A stretch of 64,000 nucleotides of DNA from Erythrobacter tepidarius (GTDB lineage: Bacteria; Pseudomonadota; Alphaproteobacteria; Sphingomonadales; Sphingomonadaceae). Each line of letters starts with the position of its first letter. Within the stretch, counting starts at the first letter, position 1. The notes under the pieces were generated by a model that searched no databases, was not told the DNA's origin, and was given only the letters and a program-made list of their open reading frames with translations. Shown here one piece after another: positions 47,444-58,900 of this stretch. Both the position numbers and the translations under genes were made by a program. The stretch spans positions 100,183-164,182 of the forward strand of contig NZ_MUYJ01000009.1 of the NCBI RefSeq assembly GCF_002155695.1, in the 5' to 3' direction.

Positions 47444-49177
47444 ATGACCGACGCCGTTTTGACGCCGACGCCGAATGACTGCGAACTGCCGCGAATCCGT
47501 GCGCAATTTGCAACTTTCAACCAAGCGATCGACTACGCCGCGAAGAGCCGCAAGGGGCTCAATTTCCATGACATGCGCGGCGTGTTGGCGCGGGTCTATC
47601 CCTATTCGCAGATGCGCGAGGATGCGCTGGTGATGGCGCGGCGGCTGGTCGCGGCCGGGATCGGCAAGCAGGATCGCGTCGCGCTGATCGCCGAGACCGG
47701 GCCGGAATTCGCTGCGCTGTTCTGCGCCTGCGTCTATGCCGGCGCCTGGCCGGTGCCGCTGCCGCTGCCGACGACTTTCGGGGGCAAGGAAAACTACATC
47801 GATCAGCTCGCGGTGCAGCTGCTGAGCGCAGACCCCAGAATCCTGCTGTTCCCCGAAGAAATCGCCGAGATGGCCGAGGCCGCCGCCGCGCGGCACGGGT
47901 GCGAGGCGGCTAGCTGGCAGGATTTCAGCCAGCGCCCCGCGCCCGAATGCGATCTGCCCGAGGCCTCGCCCGACGATATCTGCTATCTGCAATATTCCTC
48001 AGGCTCGACCCGCTTCCCCACCGGGGTCGCCGTCACGCACCGCGCGCTGCTGCACAATCTCTACGGCCATGCAACCACGATGAACCTCGGCGAAAATGAC
48101 CGCTGCGTCAGCTGGCTGCCGTGGTATCACGACATGGGCCTGGTCGGCTGCCTGCTGTCGCTGATCGCCAACCAGGTTTCGGGCGACTATCTCAAGCCCG
48201 ATGCCTTCGCCCGCCGGCCGCTGGCGTGGCTCGACATGATCAGCCGCAACCCTGGCAACACGCTCTCCTATTCGCCGACCTTCGGCTACGACATCTGCGC
48301 GCGCCGCATCTCTAGCCAGTCGAACGTGGCCGAACGCTTCGACCTATCGCGCTGGCGGATCGCGGGCAACGGCGCGGACATGATCCGCCCGGACGTGATG
48401 CAGAACTTCGTCAACGCCTTTGCCGAAGCGGGCTTCAAGGCCTCGAGCTTCACCCCCTCCTATGGGCTGGCCGAGGCGGTGCTGGCGGTGACGGTGATGC
48501 CACCAGGCGAAGGCATCCGCGTCGAACTGGTCGAGGAGGAACGCCTTTCGGGCGCGCCGCGCGATCTGTCGCGCCCGGCGCGCTACCGCGCGATCGTCAA
48601 TTGCGGCAAGCCGCTGCCCGACATGGAGGTGGAGATCCGCGGCGAAGATGGCGCGGCCAAGGGCGACCACCAGATCGGCAAGGTGTGGTGCCGCGGCCCC
48701 AGCGTCATGCACTCCTATTTCCGCAACCCCGAAGCGACCGCCGACTGCTTGCAGGACGGCTGGCTCGACACCGGGGACATGGGCTACACCGCCAATGGCT
48801 ATTTGTTCATCGTCGGCCGGGCGAAGGACATGATCATCATCAACGGCAAGAACCACTGGCCGCAGGACATCGAGTGGGCGGTGGAACAGCTGCCCGGCTT
48901 CAACCACGGCGACATCGCCGCCTTTGCGATCGAAACCGAGAACGGTGAGGAAGCCCCGGCGGTACTGGTGCATTGCAAGGTCTCCGACCCGGAGGAACGC
49001 ATCAAGCTGCGCGACCAGATCGCCGACAAGGTGCGCTCGGTCACCGGCATGAGCTGCATCGTCGAACTCGTCCCCCCGCGCACCCTGCCGCGCACCTCGT
49101 CGGGCAAGCTCAGCCGCGCCAAGGCGAAGAAGCTCTATCTGGCGGGTGAGATCGTGCCGATTTCGCTGGCGGCATAA
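47444..49177 (+). CDS. Fatty acyl-AMP ligase
   Basis: 577 residues from ATG 47444; a TTG at 47435 is an alternative. ANL-superfamily adenylate-forming enzyme: P-loop-like CYLQYSSGSTRFPTGVAVTH, SWLPWYHDMGLVG (FAAL hallmark), SYGLAEAVLAVT, DGWLDTGDMGYTANGYLFIVGRAKDMIIINGKNHWPQDIE, and RTSSGKLSRAKAKKLY near the end. It activates fatty acids to acyl-AMP for transfer to an acyl carrier protein or polyketide/lipid synthesis. No ACP or PKS neighbour is seen. Transcribed alone. Confidence 0.9.
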   Translation: MTDAVLTPTPNDCELPRIRAQFATFNQAIDYAAKSRKGLNFHDMRGVLARVYPYSQMREDALVMARRLVAAGIGKQDRVALIAETGPEFAALFCACVYAGAWPVPLPLPTTFGGKENYIDQLAVQLLSADPRILLFPEEIAEMAEAAAARHGCEAASWQDFSQRPAPECDLPEASPDDICYLQYSSGSTRFPTGVAVTHRALLHNLYGHATTMNLGENDRCVSWLPWYHDMGLVGCLLSLIANQVSGDYLKPDAFARRPLAWLDMISRNPGNTLSYSPTFGYDICARRISSQSNVAERFDLSRWRIAGNGADMIRPDVMQNFVNAFAEAGFKASSFTPSYGLAEAVLAVTVMPPGEGIRVELVEEERLSGAPRDLSRPARYRAIVNCGKPLPDMEVEIRGEDGAAKGDHQIGKVWCRGPSVMHSYFRNPEATADCLQDGWLDTGDMGYTANGYLFIVGRAKDMIIINGKNHWPQDIEWAVEQLPGFNHGDIAAFAIETENGEEAPAVLVHCKVSDPEERIKLRDQIADKVRSVTGMSCIVELVPPRTLPRTSSGKLSRAKAKKLYLAGEIVPISLAA

Positions 49178-49259
49178 GGTATTTGCCGTCCCGCGCGGGG
49201 GCGGCTTTGCAGAAAGGCGCGGCGCTGCCTGGATGCCGCAGATGGGTGGCTTGCTGCGA

Positions 49260-49295
49260 CCGTCGTCAGCCCGGCAAAAGCCGGGCCTGCGGACG
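49260..49295. repeat. REP-like stem-loop
   Basis: CCGTC (49260-49264) pairs with GACGG (49291-49295) around an inner perfect stem GCCCGGC-AAAA-GCCGGGC (49269-49286). It is a short extragenic palindrome, possibly one of a genomic REP family; only one copy is seen in the window. Confidence 0.5.
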
Positions 49296-49523
49296 GCAGG
49301 CACTGCCCCAAGCGGCCCCAGGCCGCAGCCTTGGCAGGGGGGCAGCGCGCAGATTGCCGCCCTTTCCTACACCCGAGCAGACGCGTAGCCTGCGCGCGGC
49401 TTTTTCGCCCCGGCTGATCTGCTTGCCCCTTTGCGGGGCGTTTCGCGCGCAAGGCCCAGGTGTCCGTCCGGCCTGCCTTGTTCATGTAAAACGTTGGAAA
49501 TACGAAAAAACTTCCACATTCAG

Positions 49524-49546
49524 AAAGGTGACGCGGTGTCACCTTT
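49524..49546 (+). terminator. Terminator-like hairpin with T-rich tail
   Basis: AAAGGTGAC pairs with GTCACCTTT over 9 bases (loop GCGGT). TTTGTCAACTTTGTCATTTTG follows, T-rich but interrupted. It lies between the convergent acyl-AMP ligase and DUF389 genes. Confidence 0.5.
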
Positions 49547-49595
49547 GTCAACTTTGTCATTTTGTTGCGCGCAGACCAGAGCGGCTTTTCCGGCC

Positions 49596-51113
49596 CTAGC
49601 CGCCCACTTGCGCCCAGCCCACCCTGAGCACGCCGGTGCCGGGACGGATCGTGGTGGCGACGCCGGCCTCGCGCAGAATAGCGGCGGCGGCTTCGGCCTC
49701 GTCGGGATTGCCGGTGAGCACCACCCCGCGACCGAGGCGCGCGGCAGCCCAAGCGGTGAGTTCGAGCGCGCGCGTCCCTGCCTCGTCGGGCGCGCCGCCG
49801 GCAAAGGCGATCGCGGCCGGCAGCGCGGCTTCGGGCGGAATCAGCTCGATCGTCCAGTCCGGCTCGCTCGCCGCGATCCGCGCCTCGAGCGCGCGGTAGG
49901 TTGCCAGGCTCGCGCCATCGAGACGCTGCGCCCGCACCAGCGCGCGGCGGCGGGAGGGGTCGATCAGCACCTCGTCCTCGGCCACGCCCGCCGCCAGCGC
50001 CAGCCGCACAGCCAGTGCCTGAGCGCGCGAGGACGCCCGCGCCTCCTCGCGTTCGCGGGCGGCGGCAAGCTGGGCGCGCTCGGCAGCGGTGGCGCTGGTG
50101 CCGACCTCGTATTGCACCAGCTCGAGCGCGACCGGCTCGCCCAGCCGTTCGGACAGGGCGCGTTCGGCGGCGCGCTCGGCATCGGGACGCAGGGCAGGGG
50201 TGAACACCACCGCGCTCACCGCCACCGGGACGGCGGAAAAGTCGATCTCGAGCGCATCGAGCTGCGAGCCGTCAGCGAACTGGTCGCGCAACGCGCTCCT
50301 GACGATCCGCTGGGCGTTGGTTTCCCACGCGATCTGCTGGAGCGAATAGCCCAACGGCACCGCCAGCCCGATGAACACCGTCAGGAGCGCCACGTTCTGG
50401 AACATGGTGTTGCGCGCGCTCAACGAATTGGTGAAGCCGTAGAGCTTGGCCATGGCAAAGGCCGTGAGCGCGATCGTCAGCAGGTTGGTGACGAACAGCA
50501 GCAGCGCACCCGAGAACACCGTCCAGTTCCAGGTCGCAAGGCCGAAACCGACCGTCGCCAGCGGCGGCATAAGGGCGGTGGCGATGGCCACACCGACGAT
50601 TGTGCCTTCGCGCCCGCGGATCATCGCATAGGCCCCGGCGAGCGCGGAAAACAGCGCGACGAACAGATCGAACAGGTTGGGCCGAGTGCGCGCGGCGATT
50701 TCGGAGGTGATCGTCTGGATTGGCGAGAGGAACACCAGCACCGCACACAGCACGATCGCCATCAGGCTGCCCGCCAGCAGGGTGCGCCCCGACTGCTTGA
50801 GCCAGTTCCAGTCGCCGATCGCCAAGGCAAAGCCCAGCCCCATGATCGGCCCCATCAAGGGCGACAGCAGCATCGCCCCGATCACCACCGCCGGGGAGGA
50901 CAGCAGCAGGCCGAGAATCGCGATCCCGCCCGACATCGCGGTCATGAACAGATAGCGCTCGGACAATTCGCAGTCCTCGCGCCGCCGCGCGATCACTTCG
51001 GCCTGATCGACCTGCCCGATCACCCGCTCGTTCCACCAGGCTCTCAGGTCGGCGAGTGTTCGTGCGAGGTTGGCAGTCAAAGACGGCGGCGGAGATGCGG
51101 AGGTGTCGTTCAT
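49596..51113 (-). CDS. DUF389 family membrane protein
   Basis: 505 residues. The N-terminal half has about six membrane helices with the family motif FLMTAMSGGIAILGLLLSSPAVVIGAMLLSPLMGPIMGLGFAL-type segments and GVAIATALMPPLATVGFGLA. The C-terminal half (about 280-505) is a soluble Ala-rich region with repeating strand-helix segments. Function is unknown. It is divergent from the telA operon, sharing a 175-base regulatory spacer. Confidence 0.85.
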   Translation of the reverse strand: MNDTSASPPPSLTANLARTLADLRAWWNERVIGQVDQAEVIARRREDCELSERYLFMTAMSGGIAILGLLLSSPAVVIGAMLLSPLMGPIMGLGFALAIGDWNWLKQSGRTLLAGSLMAIVLCAVLVFLSPIQTITSEIAARTRPNLFDLFVALFSALAGAYAMIRGREGTIVGVAIATALMPPLATVGFGLATWNWTVFSGALLLFVTNLLTIALTAFAMAKLYGFTNSLSARNTMFQNVALLTVFIGLAVPLGYSLQQIAWETNAQRIVRSALRDQFADGSQLDALEIDFSAVPVAVSAVVFTPALRPDAERAAERALSERLGEPVALELVQYEVGTSATAAERAQLAAAREREEARASSRAQALAVRLALAAGVAEDEVLIDPSRRRALVRAQRLDGASLATYRALEARIAASEPDWTIELIPPEAALPAAIAFAGGAPDEAGTRALELTAWAAARLGRGVVLTGNPDEAEAAAAILREAGVATTIRPGTGVLRVGWAQVGG

Positions 51114-51204
51114 CCTGCCTGCCTAATCCGCCAGGCACGGGCTTGCCAAGCGCTTGCGCAGCAATGGACGAACACAGGCATGAGCAGTAGCGTGCCGCAC
51201 GGGC

Positions 51205-51238
51205 TTGCAAGACGTGTTTTAGACTACTAATACAGTAG
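51205..51238 (+). promoter_or_regulatory. Promoter of the telA operon with overlapping inverted repeat
   Basis: TTGCAA (51205-51210), 17 bases, then TAATAC (51228-51233) form a good sigma-70-type pair. An inverted repeat CTACT-AATAC-AGTAG (51224-51238) overlaps the -10 box, suggesting operator control. The telA ATG is 51 bases beyond. Confidence 0.6.
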
Positions 51239-51288
51239 GCATTGCCGCGCGCTCCGGGGCGCGACATTTGAGGGAGCACGAGACAGGC

Positions 51289-52500
51289 ATGAGCACCGAA
51301 ACCACGACGGCGACCGCCACGGACTTCACGCTCACCCCGCCCGATCCGGTGCCGCAGGTCGCGCCGGAACAGGCTGCCGGCCTCGTGCCGGTTACCCCCG
51401 AGCAGAAGTCCAAGCTCGACGCCAAGGTCGATGCCTTTGTCAACGAACTGGTTGCGGTCGATGCCAATTCGCCGCAGTTCGGCGAGAAGGTGGATCAGAT
51501 CACCCGCATGGGGCAGGAGCAGATCCGCGCCGCCGCGGCGATGTCTAACCGCTTTCTCGACCGTCCGGTGCGGGCGATGGATGCCGATGGCAGCGTGGGC
51601 AAGGATCTGGCCGAACTGCGCCGCACGGTCGAAGAACTCGATCCCGGCAGGCAGGGCAAGCTCTCGGGGCCGCGCAAGATCCTCGGGATCATTCCTTTCG
51701 GCAACAAGATCAAGAACTACTTTGACAGCTACACCTCGGCGCAGGGGCACATCGCCGCGATCCTCCAGCGGCTCGAAAGCGGCAAGAAGGAACTGCACCT
51801 CGATAACGCCGCGATCGATACCGAGCGCCAGAAGCTGTGGGCGGCGATGGGCGAGCTGGAGCAGATGATCCACATCGCCAAGCGATTGGACGAGCGGCTG
51901 GAGGCCAAGGCGCTCGAACTTGACAGCATCGATCCGGCCAAGGCCAAGGCCTTGCGGGAATCCGCGCTGTTCTATGTCCGCCAACGCACGCAGGATCTGC
52001 TGACCCAGATGGCGGTGAGCGTCCAGGGCTACCTCGCGCTCGATCTGGTCAAGAAGAATAATGTCGAACTGGTCAAGGGTGTCGAGCGTGCCAGCACCAC
52101 CACCGTGGGCGCGCTGCGCACCGCGGTGACGGTCGCGCAGGCGATGACCAACCAGCGCCTCGTGCTCGGCCAGATCACCGCGCTCAACAAGACCACCAGC
52201 GACATCATCGATTCGACCAGCACGCTGCTGCGCGAACAGACCGCGCAGATCCACGAGCAGGCGGCATCGAGCACCATCCCGCTGGAGACGCTCCAGCGCG
52301 CCTTCCAGAACATCTACGACACGATGGACGAGGTCGACAATTTCAAGGTCCGCGCGCTGGAATCAATGAAGCAGACCGTCAATGTCCTCACCTCCGAGGT
52401 CGAAAAGTCCAAAGGCTACATCGCCCGGGCCGAAGGCCAGGCCCAGGCCCAAGCCAAGGTCGCCTCGCAAACCCCGTCGCTGCTGGCGCTGGACCGTTAG
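51289..52500 (+). CDS. telA: Toxic anion resistance protein, TelA family
   Basis: 403 residues from ATG 51289 (MSTETTTATATD). A mostly helical protein with the TelA/KlaA core: VSVQGYLALDLVKKNNVELVKGVERASTTT, VAQAMTNQRLVLGQITALNKTTSDII and TIPLETLQRAFQNIYDTMDEVD. TelA proteins are linked to tellurite and cell-envelope stress resistance, of unclear mechanism. It is directly followed by the xpaC-like gene with no gap. Confidence 0.88.
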   Translation: MSTETTTATATDFTLTPPDPVPQVAPEQAAGLVPVTPEQKSKLDAKVDAFVNELVAVDANSPQFGEKVDQITRMGQEQIRAAAAMSNRFLDRPVRAMDADGSVGKDLAELRRTVEELDPGRQGKLSGPRKILGIIPFGNKIKNYFDSYTSAQGHIAAILQRLESGKKELHLDNAAIDTERQKLWAAMGELEQMIHIAKRLDERLEAKALELDSIDPAKAKALRESALFYVRQRTQDLLTQMAVSVQGYLALDLVKKNNVELVKGVERASTTTVGALRTAVTVAQAMTNQRLVLGQITALNKTTSDIIDSTSTLLREQTAQIHEQAASSTIPLETLQRAFQNIYDTMDEVDNFKVRALESMKQTVNVLTSEVEKSKGYIARAEGQAQAQAKVASQTPSLLALDR

Positions 52501-53307
52501 ATGCCCGACAGCACCTGCGATTCGGAACGCATCCTGCGCGAGGCGAAAATCAGCCTCGCGATGCAGCGCGACGGCGGCACGCACCGGCTAGCGCGCGGCA
52601 GCATCGGGCGCGGATCAGCGGAACTGAAGCGGAAGAACCTCGTCAAGCGCGCGAAAGGTCTGGGCTTGACGCTGCTGGCGATCATGGCCGCGGCTATCGC
52701 GACGGGTTTGATCATCGACGGGATTGGCTTTGCCGGCGTGATGCTAACGGCTGCCGCGGTGATTGCCGCGGTGCTGTTCTTCGCCTTCGTGCCCAGGCCC
52801 AAGGTTCCGCGACGCGCCGAATTGAAGCTCGGCAATCCGCAGCAGATGGTCGCGCGCACCGAGCTGTGGCTCGAAGCCCAGCGCCCTGCGCTGCCCCCGC
52901 CGGCGCAGGTGATCGTCAATCAGCTTGGGGTGCAGCTCGACGCGCTCGGACTGCAACTCAAGGGTCTTGGCGACAACGAGCCGGCGCTGGCCGAGGTGCG
53001 CGAGCTGGTGGGCGAATACATCCCCGAGACGATCGACAATTACCGCAAGATCCCGGCGCATCTGCGCAGCGAGCAATATGCCGGCAAGACCGCGGACGAA
53101 CGCCTGATCGAAAGCCTGACCAAGCTTTCGGGCGAGATCGACCGCGTGACCCGGCGCCTGGCCGAGGGCGCGCTCGATGATCTCGCGATCAAGAGCCGCT
53201 ATCTCGAATACCGCTATGGCGGGGCCGAGGCGCTTCAAGGGGCGATGCCCGACACCGGCGTGCCGCTGCCCGATTTCTCGGCGATCCCCAGCAAGCAGGA
53301 GCGCTGA
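52501..53307 (+). CDS. XpaC-like membrane protein
   Basis: 268 residues whose ATG immediately follows the telA stop. Two membrane helices (about 58-78 LTLLAIMAAAIATGLIIDG and 80-98 GVMLTAAAVIAAVLFFAFVP) precede a helical cytoplasmic domain (DNEPALAEVRELVGEYIPETIDNYRKIP and DERLIESLTKLSGEIDRVTRRLAEG). This matches the layout of XpaC-type proteins that accompany TelA in many genomes. Assignment rests on architecture and the TelA neighbour. Confidence 0.65.
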   Translation: MPDSTCDSERILREAKISLAMQRDGGTHRLARGSIGRGSAELKRKNLVKRAKGLGLTLLAIMAAAIATGLIIDGIGFAGVMLTAAAVIAAVLFFAFVPRPKVPRRAELKLGNPQQMVARTELWLEAQRPALPPPAQVIVNQLGVQLDALGLQLKGLGDNEPALAEVRELVGEYIPETIDNYRKIPAHLRSEQYAGKTADERLIESLTKLSGEIDRVTRRLAEGALDDLAIKSRYLEYRYGGAEALQGAMPDTGVPLPDFSAIPSKQER

Positions 53308-53310
53308 ACC

Positions 53311-53610
53311 ATGCGCGTCACCCTCCCCCACGATCTCACAAAGGAAGAGGTGCGCGCGCGGATGCACAAGCATGCCGACGAAATCGCGGATTTCTTCCCG
53401 CCCGGCTTGGCTAGGGTAACCACCGGCTGGCCTAACGAAAACCGCATGGACATAACCGCCGAAGTCATGGGCATGCGTATCCCCGGCGGGGTCGAGCTGC
53501 GGGATGGCGAAGTGGTGATCGAAATGCACCTGCCGATGCTGCTGTCAGTGATGAAAGGCCCGCTTGAGGCGGCCGTGAGGAAGGAAGGCGGGCGGCTGCT
53601 CGCGCCCTGA
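53311..53610 (+). CDS. Polyhydroxyalkanoate-system family protein
   Basis: 99 residues resembling the PHA granule-associated/regulatory family: RVTLPHDLTKEEVRARMHKHADEIADFFPPG, MDITAEVMGMRIPGGVELRDGEVVIEMHLP and KGPLEAAVRKEGGRLL. Proteins of this family occur near PHA genes in some genomes, but no PHA synthase is seen here. It lies 3 bases behind the xpaC-like gene and is third in the telA operon. Confidence 0.72.
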   Translation: MRVTLPHDLTKEEVRARMHKHADEIADFFPPGLARVTTGWPNENRMDITAEVMGMRIPGGVELRDGEVVIEMHLPMLLSVMKGPLEAAVRKEGGRLLAP

Positions 53611-53683
53611 TCGCCTTCCGCAACGCCTCGGTGCGGCTTGTCTGCAATTCTTTGCAGATTCTTTTGCCATCAGCGATTTGATC

Positions 53684-53701
53684 TGTCACAATCAGCTGAC
53701 A
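53684..53701. promoter_or_regulatory. TGT-N12-ACA palindrome (PpsR/CrtJ-type) upstream of bphO
   Basis: TGTCACAATCAGCTGACA has the exact TGT-N12-ACA form recognised by PpsR/CrtJ photosynthesis repressors, extended to TGTCA/TGACA. It lies 88 bases before the bphO ATG. It is nested inside a larger inverted repeat (GATTCTTTTG at about 53657 and CAAAGAATC at about 53701-53709). A second hairpin, CTGCAA-TTCT-TTGCAG, is at 53642-53657. Confidence 0.5.
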
Positions 53702-53788
53702 AAGAATCGCGCCTAACTTGCTTTACGCGAAGGGCACACTAGTCAGACCGGCATTCTGCCCTCGCAGGGGTAGGGAAGGACAGGTCGC

Positions 53789-54372
53789 ATGGCGGGGCAA
53801 GGGCATCAGCCGGCATCGGACGAGAGTCTGCGCAGCCATCTGCGCGCCGCGACCTTGGCCGCGCATGATCTGCTCGATCGCGCCATGCAGGCGGCGAGCG
53901 GGTGGCGCACGCGCGAGGATTACGCCCGGTTTCTCGAACTCCAGCACGCCGCCCGCGCCCCGCTCGAGGACTGGATCGATGCCCATGCGCCGGAGGATCT
54001 GCGCCCCCCGCGCCAGACCCGGTTGATTGCGCACGATCTGGCCGCGCTCGGCAAGGCGCCCCCCGCGCCAGCCCATCTGTTTTCGCTGGGCGAGGCTGGA
54101 ACCGGCCATGCGCTCGGCGTTGCCTGGGTATTGGCCGGATCGGCGCTCGGCAACCGCAGCATCGCCCGGCAGGTGCGCCGGATCGGCGGCGGCGCATGGC
54201 CGATGGTCTTCCTCGGCGACGCGGCAATGCTCGGCTTCTGGCAGGCGCTGCGCGCGCGGATCGAACAGCCGACGCCGCCGGGCGAGGCCGAAGGCGCAAC
54301 AGATGCGGCAATCGCAGTCTTCGCGCACTTCCTCGCCGTGGCCGAACAGGCCGAAGCACCAGAGACGGCGCT

Positions 54373-54376
<4 letters not shown>
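53789..54376 (+). CDS. bphO: Haem oxygenase (biliverdin-producing), BphO
   Basis: 195 residues of the bacterial haem oxygenase family. The proximal His is in LRAATLAAHDLLDRAM (about residue 31), and the distal helix GVAWVLAGSALGNRSIARQV has the Gly-rich kink. It opens haem to biliverdin, the chromophore of the phytochrome encoded immediately downstream. Stop and next start overlap (ATGA). A TGT-N12-ACA site lies upstream. Confidence 0.92.
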
Positions 54377-56919
<2,543 letters not shown>

Positions 56920-56946
56920 AAGTCGCATCGGGCGTCAGCGCGACCG

Positions 56947-57756
56947 TTACGAAAAAGCACGCACCAGCAGCGTTACCTCGGCTGCGCTGAAATCGAGGCA
57001 GCCCAGCCCGCCGGCGACAAGGCACTCACCCGCGCCGACGCGGGCCGCACCGCTGTCCGTGACGACGGTGCCCGCCAGCGGCAGGACGAGCAGCGCAGCC
57101 TCGCCATAGGCAGCCTTGGTCGCTGCATCGGGCGCGCCTTCGATCCGGTCGAAACGGAACAGCGGACCCTCAACCAGCGTCGGCCCATCGCTCACCGATC
57201 GGCGATGCGCAAGGTCATAAGGCTCACCCCGCGCCACGGCCAGCGCGCGATCGAGATGCAGCTCGCGCGGGCGGCCATAGTCGTAGAGGCGGAAGGTGGT
57301 GTCCGAGTTCTGCTGCACCTCGACCAGCGCCAGCCCCGGGCCGATCGCATGGACCGTTCCGGCCGGCAGATAGAAAAGATCGCCCGCGCGCGCCGGGTGC
57401 CATTCGAGCAGCTGCTCGATCGTACCGTCCTGGGCCGCAGCGGCAATCTCGTCTGCCGAAACCGCGCGCCGGAAGCCGATCGCCAGCCGTGCGTCGGGTG
57501 CGGCATCGAGCACCAGCCAGCATTCCTCCTTGCCTGCCTCGCCCGGCAGCGCCTCGGCATCGGACGGATGCACCTGCACCGAGAGCTTTTCCGAGGTGAA
57601 CAGGTATTTGACCAATAGTTGCGGCAGTTCGGGCGGCGGTTCGAACCAGATCTCCCCGATCCGCTCACCCGGCGGTGCGCGGAATGGCGCAGGCAGCGCG
57701 TCCCGGCCCCAGACCTTGGCGACCATGCGGGTAGGAAGCTGGCGGGCGAAGGTCAT
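56947..57756 (-). CDS. manA: Mannose-6-phosphate isomerase, class I
   Basis: 269 residues from ATG 57756, which overlaps the manC stop (ATGA). Cupin-type zinc isomerase: VKYLFTSEKLSVQVHPSDAEA, GKEECWLVLDAAPDARLAIGF and FYLPAGTVHAIGPGLALVEVQQNSDTTFRLYDYGR supply the metal-binding Gln/His/Glu. It interconverts Fru-6-P and Man-6-P for GDP-mannose supply. Shorter than enteric ManA, as usual for this subgroup. Converges on bphP with a 27-base gap. Confidence 0.9.
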   Translation of the reverse strand: MTFARQLPTRMVAKVWGRDALPAPFRAPPGERIGEIWFEPPPELPQLLVKYLFTSEKLSVQVHPSDAEALPGEAGKEECWLVLDAAPDARLAIGFRRAVSADEIAAAAQDGTIEQLLEWHPARAGDLFYLPAGTVHAIGPGLALVEVQQNSDTTFRLYDYGRPRELHLDRALAVARGEPYDLAHRRSVSDGPTLVEGPLFRFDRIEGAPDAATKAAYGEAALLVLPLAGTVVTDSGAARVGAGECLVAGGLGCLDFSAAEVTLLVRAFS

Positions 57757-58796
57757 TGGTTCACCGCACCCGGCAGCTTGCCCACGCCTTGCGCACCCTC
57801 GCGAGTGGTGACGAGCACCTCGTTGCCGCAGACGATGATGCACACGTCCTCGAGCCCGACCGCCGAGATGCGCGGCCCGTCGGTGAACGCGAAGACACCC
57901 CTGCACGCGGCCAGATCGACCGTGCCGCGCCGCACGATATTACCCGCAGCATCGGCCTGATCGGCGAGGGCATCGGCGAGCGCGGCCCAATTGCCGATAT
58001 CGGACCAGCCCATGCTGGCCGGCACCATCGCGGCGCGGGCGGTGTTTTCCATCACTGCATAATCGATCGATTCCCCGTCGATCGCAGCGAAAGGTTCGGC
58101 GGCCGGGTGGAAGCACAGGCCCTCGTTCCGCCCGCCGGCAACCGCCGCGGCTACAAGCTGCGCCATGGCAGGCCGGTAGGCGGCAAGTTCGGCCAGCAGA
58201 TACCCGGAGCGGAAGGCGAAGATCCCCCCGTTCCAGCTGAAATTGCCGCTCGCAAGATAGGCTTGTGCGGTATCGAGATCGGGTTTTTCGACGAAGCGGC
58301 GCAGCACATAGCCGCCCGCCAGCGGCTCGCCCCTTTCGAGATAGCCGTAACCGGTCTCCGGCCGATCAGCCGCGATGCCAAAGGCGACGAGATAGTCCTG
58401 CCGCGCCAGTTCCGCCGCGGCGAGCGCGGCGCTGCGGAAGGCGGCGCTATCGGCAATGTGATGGTCGCTCGGGCACACCAGCATGATCGCGTCTTCGGGA
58501 AGGAGCGCGGCGGCAAGCGCGACCGCGGGGGCGGTGTTCTTCGCCGCCGGTTCCACCACCAGCCTGGCCCCTGGCCTATCGCCGAGCTGCAGCGCGATAA
58601 GTTCGGCATGGGCGGCGCCCGCCACCACCAGCGGCGGGGCGAAGCGATCATCCCCGGCCACCCGGCGCACTGCCTGTTCGAACAGGGTTTCCTCGCCCAC
58701 CAGCGGCAGGAACGGCTTGGGCACCGCCTTGCGGCTGAGCGGCCAGAGACGCGTCCCGCTGCCGCCGCACAGGATGACCGGATGGATCGCTTTCAC
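57753..58796 (-). CDS. manC: Mannose-1-phosphate guanylyltransferase
   Basis: 347 residues. Nucleotidyltransferase signature VILCGGSGTRLWPLSRKAVPKPFLPL, VCPSDHHIAD, the FVEKPD-containing VLRRFVEKPDLDTAQAYL, NGGIFAFRSGYLL, and YAVMENTARAAMVPASMGWSDIGNW. It makes GDP-mannose for polysaccharide and glycan synthesis. It is the short form without a fused isomerase; the isomerase is separate and co-translated downstream. Upstream it is 104 bases from the TonB-like gene. Confidence 0.93.
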   Translation of the reverse strand: MKAIHPVILCGGSGTRLWPLSRKAVPKPFLPLVGEETLFEQAVRRVAGDDRFAPPLVVAGAAHAELIALQLGDRPGARLVVEPAAKNTAPAVALAAALLPEDAIMLVCPSDHHIADSAAFRSAALAAAELARQDYLVAFGIAADRPETGYGYLERGEPLAGGYVLRRFVEKPDLDTAQAYLASGNFSWNGGIFAFRSGYLLAELAAYRPAMAQLVAAAVAGGRNEGLCFHPAAEPFAAIDGESIDYAVMENTARAAMVPASMGWSDIGNWAALADALADQADAAGNIVRRGTVDLAACRGVFAFTDGPRISAVGLEDVCIIVCGNEVLVTTREGAQGVGKLPGAVNQ

Positions 58797-58900
58797 TCGA
58801 AAATTCCTTGTATTCCCTTGGGACTATAGCAGATGCCTGCCGCGAAACGAGTCACAAGGCGCACCCATTGGCGGCAATTGCCACCAGAGCGGAGCCATCG

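Larger units (their letters stand above)
49178..49595. other. Long intergenic region behind the acyl-AMP ligase gene
   Basis: 418 bases with no credible gene. It contains a REP-like stem-loop at 49260-49295 (CCGTC/GACGG outer and GCCCGGC-AAAA-GCCGGGC inner). A second inverted repeat, AAAGGTGAC/GTCACCTTT at 49524-49546, is followed by two direct TTTGTCA repeats and a T-rich run. The second may end transcripts from the left. Confidence 0.55.

Noticed and set aside
57756..58829. 357-codon plus-strand frame opposite manC
   Set aside because: Antisense shadow of a gene with complete nucleotidyltransferase motifs.
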